This document shows, piece by piece, positions 48,903 to 58,138 of a DNA stretch of 64,000 nucleotides. The stretch is from Sphingomonas paucimobilis NBRC 13935. Its GTDB lineage: Bacteria > Pseudomonadota > Alphaproteobacteria > Sphingomonadales > Sphingomonadaceae. The translations under genes were made by a program, and so were the position numbers. Position 1 is the first letter of the stretch, and every line of letters begins with the position of its first letter. The notes under the pieces were generated by a model. The model saw nothing but the letters and a program-made list of their open reading frames with translations. It was not told where the DNA came from and did not search any database. The stretch lies in assembly GCF_000739895.2 (NCBI RefSeq), contig NZ_BBJS01000017.1, forward strand, positions 1 through 64,000, in the 5' to 3' direction.

Positions 48903-49478
48903 ATGACTTCCCCTGATTTCGTGGTCATCGACGTCGAAACCGCCTGTTCGCGCACCAGCAGCATCTGCCAGATCGGCATCGTCGGCTATGCGGCGGGGGT
49001 CGAGGTGCTGGCCTATGAGACGCTGGTCGACCCGTGCGACGATTTCAGCAGCTTCAATATCGGCATTCACGGCATCACCGCCGATCATGTGCTGGGCAAG
49101 CCGACCTTTGCGGCACTTCATCCCGAACTGGCGATGCATCTGGGCGGGCGCGTGACGGTGGCGCATTCGGGGTTCGACAAGGGGGCGCTGGGCCGTGCCT
49201 GCGAACGGGACGCGCTGCCCCCGATCGCGGCACGCTGGCTGGACAGCGTGACGATCGCGCGGCGGGCCTGGCCCGAACTTCCCAATCACAAACTCAATAC
49301 GCTGGCGGCGTTTCTGGAACTGGAGCATCGCCATCACGATGCACTGAGCGATGCGCGGGCCGCCGGTCAGGTGGTCCTACGGGCCATGTCGGCGACCGGG
49401 CTGACGCTGACCGACTGGTTCACCCCGCCCCTCTCGGCGCGTGCGCGGCGTAAAGTGGTGCGGGCGGATCAGGGCTGA
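48903..49478 (+). CDS. DnaQ-like 3'-5' exonuclease
   Basis: A 191-residue exonuclease of the DEDD family: DxE in VVIDVETACS, the second Asp in VAHSGFDKGALGRAC, and HHDALSDARAA with the His and last Asp of the DEDDh type. It resembles the epsilon proofreading subunit but lacks the C-terminal part that binds the polymerase alpha subunit, so it is probably a free-standing repair or RNA/DNA exonuclease. The basic C-terminus (SARARRKVVRADQ) may bind nucleic acid. The ATG at 48903 is chosen with AAGAAGG upstream; an earlier start at 48867 is possible. Confidence 0.88.
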   Translation: MTSPDFVVIDVETACSRTSSICQIGIVGYAAGVEVLAYETLVDPCDDFSSFNIGIHGITADHVLGKPTFAALHPELAMHLGGRVTVAHSGFDKGALGRACERDALPPIAARWLDSVTIARRAWPELPNHKLNTLAAFLELEHRHHDALSDARAAGQVVLRAMSATGLTLTDWFTPPLSARARRKVVRADQG

Positions 49479-49485
49479 ATTAAAT

Positions 49486-49606
49486 TCTCCCCCGTACGGG
49501 GAGGTGGCAGGGCGCAGTCCTGACGGAGGGGGCTTTCCACTAGGGACGTTTTTCGTGGCAATCCCCCTTCACCATGCTGCGCATGCCCCCCCCACCGGGG
49601 AGGATC
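49486..49606. repeat. Full inverted-pair copy of dispersed repeat family B
   Basis: Left half 49486-49531 (CTCCCCCG/CGGGGAG hairpin, GAGGTGGCAG, CTGACGGAGGGGG) and right half 49563-49606 in mirror form. It lies between the convergent exonuclease and small exported protein genes, just touching the latter's stop codon. Confidence 0.85.
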
Positions 49607-50033
49607 AGGGTTCGAGGTGCCCGGCTGGCGCCGGACCGTCTAGCGCGATGGGTAGGCGGTTGCTCTTGTCGCGCGACTTGTCGACCAGCTTGCTGATCCC
49701 GATCCGCGCCTCATTGGCCAGTAGCAGCGCGGGGCCGAGCAGGTTGAAGCCGACCTGGCATCCGCGTTGGACAGCCGCACAGGGTGTCGCCTCCGCACGC
49801 AAGGCACCGATCCCGGTCAGTTCGGGATTGGACGGCATCGGCCGGTCGGGCGGGGTATCGTCCTTCAAGGGCAACCGATCATCGGCCTGTCGCCGCCCAC
49901 AGACGACGACCTCCTCCCGGGTACCGGCCGAAGGCGGACAGGGATCTTGCAACAGGATCGAGAAACGCTCGGTGCCCGGTGGCGGCGGGGTGGCGGGCGC
50001 GGCCTGCAGGGCGATCAGCAACAGGGGCAGCAT
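49605..50033 (-). CDS. Small exported protein with VCGRR motif (third of a run)
   Basis: A 142-residue protein with an N-terminal signal (MLPLLLIALQAAPATPPPPG), then EEVVVCGRRQADDRLPLKDD, a proline-rich stretch, two further cysteines (CAAVQRGC) and a hydrophobic helix (GFNLLGPALLLANEARIGIS). The VCGRR plus R-x-x-LP pattern recurs in the gene just upstream. The ATG encoding MLPLLL is chosen because longer readings begin with arginine-rich sequence. It lies 16 bases past the stop of the gene at 50050. Function unknown. Confidence 0.65.
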   Translation of the reverse strand: MLPLLLIALQAAPATPPPPGTERFSILLQDPCPPSAGTREEVVVCGRRQADDRLPLKDDTPPDRPMPSNPELTGIGALRAEATPCAAVQRGCQVGFNLLGPALLLANEARIGISKLVDKSRDKSNRLPIALDGPAPAGHLEP

Positions 50034-50049
50034 CGGGCGGTCCTTTGTC

Positions 50050-50430
50050 TCACGGGGCCGGCTTGCGCAGCGTCGGGCCATGGTCGCGGGGGTTGGTGTC
50101 CATCGTCACGCCGGTGAAGCCGCCGCCCACCAGGAACGGCGACATCTCGTCGATCGGCGTGGTGCGCGCGAGCAATCGGGTCCGCTCGGTCATGACCGCC
50201 TCGTTCTTCGGATCGCCCGGTTCCGGCGCGGGAGCGAAGGGTACGCGGAACCGGTCCGCGTTGCGGCGGCCGCAAACGGTGATGTCGGTGCTGTTACGGT
50301 CGTAGACGCAAGGTCGCTCGACGGCGGTCAACCGGCGCGTGTTCGCGACGATCGCGTCCACCGAAGGGACTTCAACGGACGGCGACTGAATCGCCATCGT
50401 CAGCAACAGGGTCGACATCGTCCCGGACAT
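50050..50430 (-). CDS. Small exported protein with VCGRR motif (second of a run)
   Basis: A 126-residue protein with a short N-terminal hydrophobic segment (MSTLLLTMAIQSPSVEVPSV), then TDITVCGRRNADRFRVPFAP, clearly related to the CGRR block of the gene at 49605. The C-terminal half has GGGFTGVTMDTNPRDHGPTL. GGGAGGA 6 bases before the ATG supports this start over one 12 bases later. It is the middle gene of three similar small genes on this strand. Function unknown. Confidence 0.65.
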   Translation of the reverse strand: MSGTMSTLLLTMAIQSPSVEVPSVDAIVANTRRLTAVERPCVYDRNSTDITVCGRRNADRFRVPFAPAPEPGDPKNEAVMTERTRLLARTTPIDEMSPFLVGGGFTGVTMDTNPRDHGPTLRKPAP

Positions 50431-50510
50431 GGCAGTCCTCCCGGCGTCAGGTCATCGCGGCGGGATGATGCCCCTTTCGACGGATCAATGCCAGCGGGAT
50501 TGGAACCGCT

Positions 50511-50771
50511 TCAGCGGTCGATCGACTCGCGCAGCAGGGTGCGGGGCTTGCTGCGGCAATATTTGTCGCCGACCACCGCACAATAGGTGCCGTCATCGGC
50601 AAAGGCACGAGCCTTGGAATCGATCGGCATCGGATTGTCCTGGGCCAGACGATAGGGCGACCGCTTATGCACCGGCGGGCAAGTCGTGACTGTGCAGGCC
50701 GGTGTCAGACGCGGCAGCGCCACCGATTGACCCGAGGGCGAACCCGCCAGCAGCAGCAGAAACGGAACCAT
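50511..50771 (-). CDS. Small cysteine-rich exported protein (first of a run)
   Basis: An 86-residue protein with a signal (MVPFLLLLAGSPSGQSVALP) and four cysteines in the mature part (CTVTTCPP and YCAVVGDKYC). HKRSPYRLAQDNPMP loosely echoes the arginine-proline motif of the next two genes, but the CGRR block itself is absent. SD GGGGAG lies 9 bases before the ATG. Function unknown. Confidence 0.6.
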   Translation of the reverse strand: MVPFLLLLAGSPSGQSVALPRLTPACTVTTCPPVHKRSPYRLAQDNPMPIDSKARAFADDGTYCAVVGDKYCRSKPRTLLRESIDR

Positions 50772-50806
50772 CCTTTCTCTCCCCTCTTGCCTGACTTATC
50801 GGACGA

Positions 50807-51241
50807 TCATGCGCCTTGGACCGGCGGGATGCCAAGCCGGGGAATTTCGATCGCGGGACAGCGATCCATGACCACCTTCAGCCCCGCCGCCTCGGCGCGC
50901 GCGGCGGCGGCCTCGTTGACGACGCCCAACTGCATCCAGATGGCCTTGGCCCCGATCGCGATCGCCTCTTCCACGATCGGCTCGACCGCGTCCGATCGAC
51001 GGAAGATATCGACGATGTCGATAGGATCGCCCAATTGGCCCAGTTCGCGAAACACGAACTCGCCATGAATATGCTCGCCGGTGATCTGCGGATTGACCGG
51101 AATCACGCGATATCCATGATCCTGCAGCCGCTTCATCACACCATAAGAGGGGCGGTCGGGCCGGTCCGAGGCACCGACCATGGCAATAGTGCGCGCATTG
51201 GTCAGCAGCGCACGGATATCCTCATCGGCGGTCAACGGCAT
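50807..51241 (-). CDS. CoA-binding domain protein (YccU-like)
   Basis: A 144-residue Rossmann-fold protein of the CoA_binding_2 family: TIAMVGASDRPDRPSYGVMK at the start, then HGYRVIPVNPQI, IVDIFRRSDAVEPIVEEAIA, AIWMQLGVVNEAAAARAEAA and VVMDRCPAIEIPRLG. Such free-standing domains bind CoA or related nucleotides; relatives include E. coli YccU, of unclear role. Mrp lies 88 bases downstream on the same strand. Confidence 0.88.
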   Translation of the reverse strand: MPLTADEDIRALLTNARTIAMVGASDRPDRPSYGVMKRLQDHGYRVIPVNPQITGEHIHGEFVFRELGQLGDPIDIVDIFRRSDAVEPIVEEAIAIGAKAIWMQLGVVNEAAAARAEAAGLKVVMDRCPAIEIPRLGIPPVQGA

Positions 51242-51329
51242 CGGCTATCCTCTTCGCCCGCCGCCGGTCCGGTCCCATGAGCAGAAGCGGCGGATGGTCG
51301 AGGTCAAACGTCCCGCCGCGCCCCTGGTT

Positions 51330-52292
51330 TCATGCGCCCGGCGTGGACCGTTCCAGCCAGTGGGCGACCTTGGCCGCGATCGGGCCGAATACGGCATCGT
51401 CCGCGCCGGCCGCGGGCGGCTGCCCCGCATCGGAGGCGGTGCGAATCGCGATGGTCAGCGGCACCCGGCCCAGGAAGGGAATGCCCAGCTCGGCCGCCGC
51501 CGCTTCCGCGCCGCCCGAGCCAAACGGGTCCGAGATGCCGCCGCAATGCGGACAGCAATAGCCCGCCATATTCTCGACCAGCCCGATGATCGGCACGCCG
51601 GCCTTCAGGAACAGGTCGATCGCGCGCCGTGCATCGATCAGCGCCAGGTCCTGCGGGGTGGAGACGATCACCGCGCCGGCCGGGCGATGCTTCTGCACCA
51701 TGGTCAGCTGCACGTCGCCGGTGCCGGGCGGCAGGTCGAGGACCAGGGTGTCGGTCGCGCCCCAATCGCCGTCGACCAGCTGGCTGAGCGCACCCGCCGC
51801 CATCGGCCCGCGCCAGGCAATCGCCTTGTCCGGTTCGACCAACTGACCCATCGACAGCAAAGGCACGCCATAAGGCGTCGGCACCGGCTGCAGCTTGCCG
51901 TCCTGCGCGACGGGCTTCACCCCCTCGGCCGCCATCAGGCGTGGCTGGGAGGGGCCATAGATATCGGCATCGACCAGTCCGGTCTTGCGCCCCATGCGAG
52001 CGAGCGCGATCGCCAAATTGGCCGACAGGGTCGACTTGCCCACCCCACCCTTGCCGCTGGCCACCGCGATGATCCGGCGTTCCAGCTTTTCGGCGGTCAG
52101 GACGATGCGGACATCCTCCACCCCGGGCTGCATCGCGGCGGCCTTGACCTGCTCTTCCAGCGCGTGGCGATCCGCGCCGTCAAGCCCCGTCGCGTCGAGC
52201 ACGACACCCGCCTTGGCGCCTTCCATCCGCACGTTCGCGCGCTTGCCCGCCACCGCGGCCACCGCCGCCTTCACCGTATCGATCATGCTCAT
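51330..52292 (-). CDS. apbC: Mrp/ApbC iron-sulfur cluster carrier
   Basis: A 320-residue P-loop NTPase of the Mrp/NBP35 family that carries 4Fe-4S clusters to target proteins. An N-terminal MIP18-like domain (about residues 1-85) is followed by the deviant Walker A ASGKGGVGKSTLSANLAIAL, DADIYGPSQPRL, VLDLPPGTGDVQLTM and the cluster-binding CxxC in MAGYCCPHCGG. The start encoding MSMIDTVKAAV is chosen; a second ATG 6 bases later is equally possible. It sits head to head with hflK. Confidence 0.93.
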   Translation of the reverse strand: MSMIDTVKAAVAAVAGKRANVRMEGAKAGVVLDATGLDGADRHALEEQVKAAAMQPGVEDVRIVLTAEKLERRIIAVASGKGGVGKSTLSANLAIALARMGRKTGLVDADIYGPSQPRLMAAEGVKPVAQDGKLQPVPTPYGVPLLSMGQLVEPDKAIAWRGPMAAGALSQLVDGDWGATDTLVLDLPPGTGDVQLTMVQKHRPAGAVIVSTPQDLALIDARRAIDLFLKAGVPIIGLVENMAGYCCPHCGGISDPFGSGGAEAAAAELGIPFLGRVPLTIAIRTASDAGQPPAAGADDAVFGPIAAKVAHWLERSTPGA

Positions 52293-52358
52293 AGGCGGGC
52301 AGATAGGACGCCATCGGCCGCTTGGCACTGTTTTTGTCGGTGAACCGTTCCTATAACG

Positions 52359-53495
52359 ATGGACATGAGAAAGCTGACGGGTCGCTTCCGACGCCCCCCC
52401 ATTCTTGCCGCCGATACCCCGAAGGGCCCTTGGGGCGGGTCCGGTGAGGATTCCGATGGTGGGCCCCGCAATCCCTGGGCGATGCCACCGGGCGGTCGCA
52501 AGGCCGCGGGCAAGCCGACCGCGCTGGATGAGTTCATCCGCAAGGCGCGGGGTTCGGGTGGCGGCGATCCGGGCGGATCGGGCGGCGGCTTCAACGGCCT
52601 GCCCGGCGCGCCCGGCGGTCGCACCCTATGGGCGATCGGCGCCGCGATCCTGGTCGGCATCTGGGTGCTTTACACCTCGATCCATCCCATCGGCCCGCAG
52701 CAGCGCGGCGTCGTCACCTATTTCGGGCGCTATACCGGTATCCTGGAGCCCGGCATCCAGTTGACCGCCCCCGCCCCGATCGCCAGCGTCCGCGTGCTGG
52801 ACGTGCAGAAGATCCGCACCGAGAATTTCCCCGAGGGCTCGGGCGAGAATCTGGTGCTGACCGGCGACCAGAACATCATCGACCTGACCTATTCGGTGCG
52901 TTGGGACATCGCCAATCCGCGCGATTTCGCCTTCCGCCTGGCCCAGCCGCAGGAAACCGTGCGCGCCGCCGCCGAAAGCGCGATGCGCGCCGTCATCGCC
53001 GACACCACGCTCGACCAGGCGCTGGGTTCGGGCCGCACGGGCATCGAGCAGCGGGTGCAGGATCTGACCCAGTCGATCCTCAACGAATATTATTCGGGCG
53101 TCCGCATCCAGGGCGTCGCGATCAAGCAGGCGACGCCGCCCGCGCAGATCGTCGACGACTTCAACAAGGTGACCGCCGCCCAGCAGGAAGCCGTCGCGAA
53201 CGTCAACCAGGCCCGCTCCTATGCGCAGCAGGTGATCGCCCGCGCGCAGGGCGAGGCCGCGCAGTTCGACAAGGTGTACGAACAATATCGCCTGGCCCCC
53301 GAAGTGACGCGCCGGCGCATGTATTACGAGACCATGGAGGCCGTGCTGGCCAAGTCGGACAAGACCATCGTCGAGACGCCGGGCGTCGTACCCTATCTGC
53401 CGCTGGCCAAGGGCGGACGTAACGCGCCGCCCCCGCCGGAGGTCGCCGCCCCCACCCCAGCCCCGGCGCCCGCTCAGCAGGGAGGTGGCCAGTGA
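52359..53495 (+). CDS. hflK: FtsH protease regulator HflK
   Basis: Membrane-bound SPFH/prohibitin protein, 378 residues. HflK and HflC form a cage around FtsH in the periplasm and control its activity. A glycine/proline-rich cytoplasmic N-terminus (GGSGEDSDGGPRNPWAMPPG) precedes one membrane helix (about residues 90-110). The SPFH domain follows (RGVVTYFGRYTGILEPGIQL), with VLTGDQNIIDLTYSVRWDIA and a coiled-coil (QARSYAQQVIARAQGEAAQF). The proline-rich C-terminus is disordered. The stop codon overlaps the GTG of hflC. Confidence 0.95.
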   Translation: MDMRKLTGRFRRPPILAADTPKGPWGGSGEDSDGGPRNPWAMPPGGRKAAGKPTALDEFIRKARGSGGGDPGGSGGGFNGLPGAPGGRTLWAIGAAILVGIWVLYTSIHPIGPQQRGVVTYFGRYTGILEPGIQLTAPAPIASVRVLDVQKIRTENFPEGSGENLVLTGDQNIIDLTYSVRWDIANPRDFAFRLAQPQETVRAAAESAMRAVIADTTLDQALGSGRTGIEQRVQDLTQSILNEYYSGVRIQGVAIKQATPPAQIVDDFNKVTAAQQEAVANVNQARSYAQQVIARAQGEAAQFDKVYEQYRLAPEVTRRRMYYETMEAVLAKSDKTIVETPGVVPYLPLAKGGRNAPPPPEVAAPTPAPAPAQQGGGQ

Positions 53496-54358
53496 ACGGC
53501 CTGACCCTTCGCAATCCCATCGTGCTGGGTGTCGCGCTGCTGCTCGCGGTGATCGTCGCGGCCGCGACCTTCGCGATCGTGCCCGAGACGAAGCAGGCGG
53601 TGGTCTATCGCTTTGAGCAGCCCCGCCGGATCGTCAACGGCTATCGCCCCGGTGAGACGCTGGGCGAGAGCGGCGCGGGCCTGATCGCGCGCATCCCGTT
53701 CATCGACCGCATCGTGTGGGTCGACAAGCGCGTGCTCGACCTCGACCTGGAGAATACCCAGGTGCTGTCGACCGACCAGCTCCGCATGAATGTCGATGCC
53801 TTTGCCCGTTTCCGCGTCGTCGATCCCCGCCGGATGCTGGCCACCGCCGGCAGCGAGGAAGGCGTGGCGAACCAGTTGCGTCCGATCTTCGGCTCGGCCC
53901 TGCGCAACGAACTGGGCAAGCGCCGCTTTTCCGAACTGCTCAGCCCCGAGCGCGGTGAGGTGATGGACGCGATCCAGGTCCGGCTCGATCGGATCGCGCG
54001 CCAATATGGCGTGCAGATCGTCGACGTGCGCATCAAGGAAGCCGAACTGCCGCAGGGCACGCCGCTGGAAAGCGCGCTGCGCCGGATGCAGACCGCCCGC
54101 CAGCAGGAGGCGATCACCATCGCCGCGCAGGGGCAGAAACAGGCCCAGATCGTCCGTGCCGATGCCGATGCGCAGGCCGCGCAGATTTATGCGCAGGCGT
54201 TCGGCAAGGATGCGGGCTTTTATGATTTCTACCGTGCGATGCAGTCCTATCGTCACACCTTCGGCGCGGACGGCAGCACACAGGAACATGGGAGCACCCA
54301 GATCATTCTGTCGCCGAACAACAGCTATTTGAAGGAATTCACCGCGCCGGGCCGATAA
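53492..54358 (+). CDS. hflC: FtsH protease regulator HflC
   Basis: Partner of HflK, 288 residues: an N-terminal membrane helix (PIVLGVALLLAVIVAAATFA), an SPFH domain (VVYRFEQPRRIVNGYRPGET, DLENTQVLSTDQLRMNVDAF), and a coiled-coil (MQTARQQEAITIAAQGQKQA). The GTG start overlaps the hflK stop by 4 bases (GTGA), so the two are translationally coupled. degP follows 107 bases downstream, forming a membrane and envelope quality-control cluster. Confidence 0.95.
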   Translation: MNGLTLRNPIVLGVALLLAVIVAAATFAIVPETKQAVVYRFEQPRRIVNGYRPGETLGESGAGLIARIPFIDRIVWVDKRVLDLDLENTQVLSTDQLRMNVDAFARFRVVDPRRMLATAGSEEGVANQLRPIFGSALRNELGKRRFSELLSPERGEVMDAIQVRLDRIARQYGVQIVDVRIKEAELPQGTPLESALRRMQTARQQEAITIAAQGQKQAQIVRADADAQAAQIYAQAFGKDAGFYDFYRAMQSYRHTFGADGSTQEHGSTQIILSPNNSYLKEFTAPGR

Positions 54359-54360
54359 GC

Positions 54361-54380
54361 GGGTTTTCCCGCCTTTCTGC
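54361..54380 (+). terminator. Short terminator after hflC
   Basis: GCGGG-TTTT-CCCGC stem-loop followed by CTTTCT directly after the hflC stop codon. The stem is only 5 bp, so partial read-through to degP is likely. Confidence 0.5.
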
Positions 54381-54465
54381 TCGTTCATATTCAAGCGTCG
54401 TTCAGCCAAACCGTGGCAAATAAGACACGGTCAAACTGAATTTTCATTGAGAGGACCTCAGCCCA

Positions 54466-55995
54466 GTGCGTTACGCCTACGCCATTACCAGTGCGCTCCT
54501 CCTCGGCGGCGCGACCGCCACCCTGGCCCTGCAACCCGGCACCGCGCAGGTCGCGCAGAACGAGCCGGGTGCGATCCAGGCGGTCGCCCCGCGTGCCGGC
54601 GCGCCGATGAGCTTTGCCGACATGGTCGCCAAGCTCCAGCCGGCCGTCGTCAACATCTCGACCAAGCAGTCGATCACCGTGAAGCAGCAGGCGAACCCGT
54701 TCGCCGGCACGCCGTTCGAGGGCTTTTTCGGCCAGTTCGGCGGCCAGGCGGGACCGCAGCCGCAGAAGCGTGAAGGCGCCTCGCTCGGCTCGGGCTTCCT
54801 GATCTCGCCCGACGGCTATATCGTCACCAACAACCATGTGATCGCACCGGGTGCGGCCGGCGCGTCGGTCGACTCGATCACGGTGACGCTCAACGATCGC
54901 AAGGAATATACCGCCAAGGTCGTCGGTCGTGACGAAACCTCCGACCTTGCCGTCCTGAAGATCCAGGGCAGCAACCTGCCCTTCGTCCGCTTCGGTGATT
55001 CGTCGCGCGCGCGTCCCGGCGACTGGGTGCTGGCGATCGGCCAGCCCTTCGGCCTGTCGAGCACGGTGACCGCCGGTATCGTCTCGGCCGTGCACCGCGT
55101 GACCGGTCAGGGCGGTGCGAACGACCGCTTCATCCAGACCGACGCCGCGATCAACCAGGGCAATTCCGGTGGCCCGATGTTCGACATGAACGGCAACGTC
55201 ATCGGCATCAACAGCCAGATCTATTCGCAGTCGGGCGGCAATATCGGCATCGGCTTCGCCATTCCGGCGGAAGATGCCAAGCCGATCATCGACAAGCTGA
55301 TGAAGGGCGAGAAGATCGAGCGCGGCTATCTGGGCGTGCAGATCGGCGGTCCGGTGACCGACGACGTCGCCGCGTCGCTGGGCATTCCCAAGGGCCAGGG
55401 CGAGATCATCGCCAAGGTCGAGCCGAACGGCCCCGCCGCCAAGGCCGGCCTGCGCGCTTTCGACGTGGTGACCAAGGTCAATGGCCAGGCGGTGACGCCC
55501 GAGCAGACCCTGTCCTATCTGGTCGCCAATGTTCAGCCGAACGCCCGCGTCCAGCTCGAGGTGCTGCGCAACGGCAAGCCGCTGTCGCTGACCGCGACCG
55601 CCGCGACCCGTCCGTCGAACGAACAGCTCGCCGCGCAGATGGGTGACGGTTCGGACGCCTTCCCGGACAGCGATGACGACGCACAGGTCGCACCGACCGC
55701 CGGTGGTGGCCTGGGCCTGACCGTCCAGGCGCTGACCCCGGCGATCGCACGAGCGATCAACGTCGATCCGGGCACGCAGGGTGTGGTGGTCGCGGCCGTC
55801 GATCCGTCGAGCGATGCCGCCTCCAAGCTGAAGCGTGGCGACGTCATCTCGGCGATCAACGGCCAGCCGGTCCGCAGCGCGGCCGACCTTCAGCAGATCG
55901 TCGCCGCCGCCAAGGCCGCCGGTCGCCCGCAGGTGCTGGCGCAGATCACCCGCGGCCGCATCGCCGACCGCCTGATGCCGCTGCGCATCAAGTAA
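54466..55995 (+). CDS. degP: Periplasmic serine protease DegP/HtrA family (Do)
   Basis: Envelope protease and chaperone, 509 residues, GTG start with GAGAGGA upstream. A signal peptide (MRYAYAITSALLLGGATATL) is followed by a protease domain with the triad His124 (TNNHVI), Asp160 (SDLAVLKI) and Ser234 (GNSGGP). Two PDZ domains follow (RGYLGVQIGGPVTDDVAASL at about 285; LGLTVQALTPAIARAINVDP at about 410). The long flexible Q-linker (LA loop) at residues 80-105 is short. It follows hflKC in the same direction. Imperfect palindromes between hflC and degP may include a promoter. Confidence 0.95.
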   Translation: MRYAYAITSALLLGGATATLALQPGTAQVAQNEPGAIQAVAPRAGAPMSFADMVAKLQPAVVNISTKQSITVKQQANPFAGTPFEGFFGQFGGQAGPQPQKREGASLGSGFLISPDGYIVTNNHVIAPGAAGASVDSITVTLNDRKEYTAKVVGRDETSDLAVLKIQGSNLPFVRFGDSSRARPGDWVLAIGQPFGLSSTVTAGIVSAVHRVTGQGGANDRFIQTDAAINQGNSGGPMFDMNGNVIGINSQIYSQSGGNIGIGFAIPAEDAKPIIDKLMKGEKIERGYLGVQIGGPVTDDVAASLGIPKGQGEIIAKVEPNGPAAKAGLRAFDVVTKVNGQAVTPEQTLSYLVANVQPNARVQLEVLRNGKPLSLTATAATRPSNEQLAAQMGDGSDAFPDSDDDAQVAPTAGGGLGLTVQALTPAIARAINVDPGTQGVVVAAVDPSSDAASKLKRGDVISAINGQPVRSAADLQQIVAAAKAAGRPQVLAQITRGRIADRLMPLRIK

Positions 55996-55997
55996 GA

Positions 55998-56100
55998 CCC
56001 GCCCTCACCCTTCCCTCGGCCCTCGGGACAGGGAAGGGTGAGGGTCATTCTTCCGATCGGTCAAAGGGCCGTCGCATCTCCCAGGTGCGGCGGCCCTTTT
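55998..56100 (+). terminator. Two hairpins ending the degP transcript
   Basis: A 15-bp inverted repeat (CCCTCACCCTTCCCT and complement, about 55999-56044) is followed by a second stem, GGGCCGTCGCA with TGCGGCGGCCC (56066-56076 and 56086-56096), and TTTT. The second is a proper Rho-independent terminator. Confidence 0.8.
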
Positions 56101-56139
56101 GCTATTCCCGTCCCCAACCACCACGATAAGATACCGGCC

Positions 56140-57747
56140 ATGGACGGCATCTTCATCGGCATGGGCGGCGGCAAGCCGCAGGCGATCGACCTCAAGCGGG
56201 CGAACCGGCACGGCCTGATCGCGGGCGCGACCGGCACCGGCAAGACGGTGACGCTCCAGACCATGGTCGAGGGGTTTTCACGCGCCGGCGTGCCCAGCTT
56301 CGTCGCGGACGTGAAGGGCGACCTGTCGGGCCTGGGGCTGGCCGGATCGGCGCTGGGCAAGACCCATGCCGCCTTTGCCGCGCGCGCCGCCGAACTGGGC
56401 ATGACCGACTGGGCCTATGAGGCTGCACCCGTACAATATTGGGATTTGTTCGGCACCCAGGGCCATCCCGTCCGTGCCACCGTGTCGGAGATGGGGCCGC
56501 TGTTGCTCGCCCGGATGATGGGGCTGAACGAGACTCAGGAGGGCGTGCTGACCATCGCCTTCCATGTCGCGGACAAGGAGGGGCTGCTGCTCCTCGATCT
56601 CGACGATCTGCAAGCGATGCTAGCCGAATGTGCGGCGCGGGCGGACGAACTGACGACCACCTACGGCAATGTCTCCAAGCAGTCGGTCGGTGCGATCCAG
56701 CGCGCGCTGCTTCAGTTGCGCACCCAAGGGGGCGAGCATTTCTTCGGCGAGCCGGCACTGGAACTGGCCGATCTGATCGCCACCGACGATGCGGGGCGTG
56801 GTGTCGTCAACATCCTCGCCGCCGACCAGTTGATGGCGAGCCCCAAGCTCTATGCCACCTTCCTGCTCTGGCTTTTGTCCGAACTGTTCGAGCAGCTTCC
56901 CGAGATCGGCGACCCGGACAAGCCCAAGCTCGTCTTCTTCTTCGACGAAGCGCATCTGCTGTTCGACGATGCCGCGCCGGCTCTGGTCGACACGATCGAG
57001 CGCGTCGTCCGGCTGATCCGATCCAAGGGCGTCGGCGTCTATTTCATCACCCAGAATCCGATCGACGTGCCCGACAAGATCGCCGGGCAGCTCGGCAACC
57101 GGGTGCAGCACGCGCTGCGTGCCTTCACCCCGCGCGACCAGGCGGCGGTACGCTCGGCGGCTGAGACGTTCCGCGCCAATCCCGGCGTCGATGTGGCGAA
57201 CGCGATCACCGAGTTGAAGGTGGGCGAGGCGCTGGTTTCGCTGCTCCAGCCGGATGGCTCGCCCTCCCCCGTCGAGCGCACCCTGATCGCCCCGCCGCGC
57301 AGCCGGGTCGGCCCCGCCACGCCCGAGGAGCGCAAGATACTGGTCGAAACCGACGCGGTTGGCACGAAATATGATCAGGCCATCGACCGCGAATCGGCCG
57401 AGGAACTGCTCGCCGCCAAGACGCAGGAAGCGGCGGCCGCTGCGGCCGAGGCCAAGGCGGCGACCGAGGCCGAGAAGCAGGCAGCGCAAGCGGCCAAGGC
57501 CGAGGCGAAGGCCGCCAAGGACGCCGAACGCGCCCGCATCGCGGAGCAGCGCGCAGCGGCCAACTCGCCCTGGGCCAAGATGGCGACCAGCGCGGCGCGC
57601 TCGGCCAGTTCGTCGATCGGGCGACAGGTCGCCAACGAGATCGGCAAGCAGGTGTTCGGCGGTGGCGCAAGACGGCGGTCGAGCAGTGGCGGCGGCATCA
57701 TGGGCGCGGTGGTGCGCGGCGTTCTGGGGAATCTGTTCCGGGGGTAG
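56140..57747 (+). CDS. HerA-like ATPase (DUF853, YjgR family)
   Basis: A 535-residue P-loop ATPase of the HerA/FtsK-like group (DUF853). Walker A GATGTGKT is at residues 29-36, Walker B with [10 protein letters not shown] (Asp269, Glu270), and [20 protein letters not shown] is the conserved sensor region. After about residue 410 a coiled coil of alanine, lysine and glutamate ([20 protein letters not shown]) leads to a glycine/serine-rich C-terminal tail. E. coli YjgR is of unknown function; no NurA-type nuclease is next to it, so a DNA end-processing role is not supported. The ATG at 56140 starts the conserved [14 protein letters not shown]. Confidence 0.9.
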   Translation: MDGIFIGMGGGKPQAIDLKRANRHGLIAGATGTGKTVTLQTMVEGFSRAGVPSFVADVKGDLSGLGLAGSALGKTHAAFAARAAELGMTDWAYEAAPVQYWDLFGTQGHPVRATVSEMGPLLLARMMGLNETQEGVLTIAFHVADKEGLLLLDLDDLQAMLAECAARADELTTTYGNVSKQSVGAIQRALLQLRTQGGEHFFGEPALELADLIATDDAGRGVVNILAADQLMASPKLYATFLLWLLSELFEQLPEIGDPDKPKLVFFFDEAHLLFDDAAPALVDTIERVVRLIRSKGVGVYFITQNPIDVPDKIAGQLGNRVQHALRAFTPRDQAAVRSAAETFRANPGVDVANAITELKVGEALVSLLQPDGSPSPVERTLIAPPRSRVGPATPEERKILVETDAVGTKYDQAIDRESAEELLAAKTQEAAAAAAEAKAATEAEKQAAQAAKAEAKAAKDAERARIAEQRAAANSPWAKMATSAARSASSSIGRQVANEIGKQVFGGGARRRSSSGGGIMGAVVRGVLGNLFRG

Positions 57748-57777
57748 GCTGTCCGTCGACCTTTGCCGCTCCCACCT

Positions 57778-58012
57778 CCGCTCAGCCCGAGCGCAATCGA
57801 AGGCCATGGGTCTCGCTTTCCTCGGGCCATGCCTCCACCCCGGCGAAGGCCGGGGTCCAGGTTCGGCGGGGCGTATGGCGTGCAGCAGGTCGCTGCATTG
57901 TAGGCTGTCACACAGCGCCGTCGATAGATCATAGCGGCTGGACCCCGGCCTTCGCCGGGGTGGACAAGTGAAATGGAGCCCCTTGGCCTTCGACTGCGCT
58001 CAGGCTGAACGG
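57778..58012. repeat. Nested inverted repeats (families A and D)
   Basis: An outer inverted pair of family A (57778-57806 plus, 57984-58012 minus) encloses an inner pair of a 26-base unit (57835-57860 and 57938-57963), ACCCCGGCGAAGGCCGGGGT at its core. The whole lies in the 391-base gap between the HerA-like ATPase and OPT genes. I see no gene or promoter there. Confidence 0.85.
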
Positions 58013-58138
58013 AGGTGGGATTGTGCGCCGTCGATCAACGGCAAGCCCACGCCCCATTCGCGCCCAGCAAAGTCGAGACGCACGCCGGAGCACACGAAAC
58101 GCTAGGCGCGCGCGCCGCACTCTGCCACATCTGCGGGC

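Noticed and set aside
56140..57747. HerA-NurA DNA end-resection system
   Set aside because: The ATPase is of the YjgR/DUF853 branch and no NurA-like nuclease gene is adjacent.
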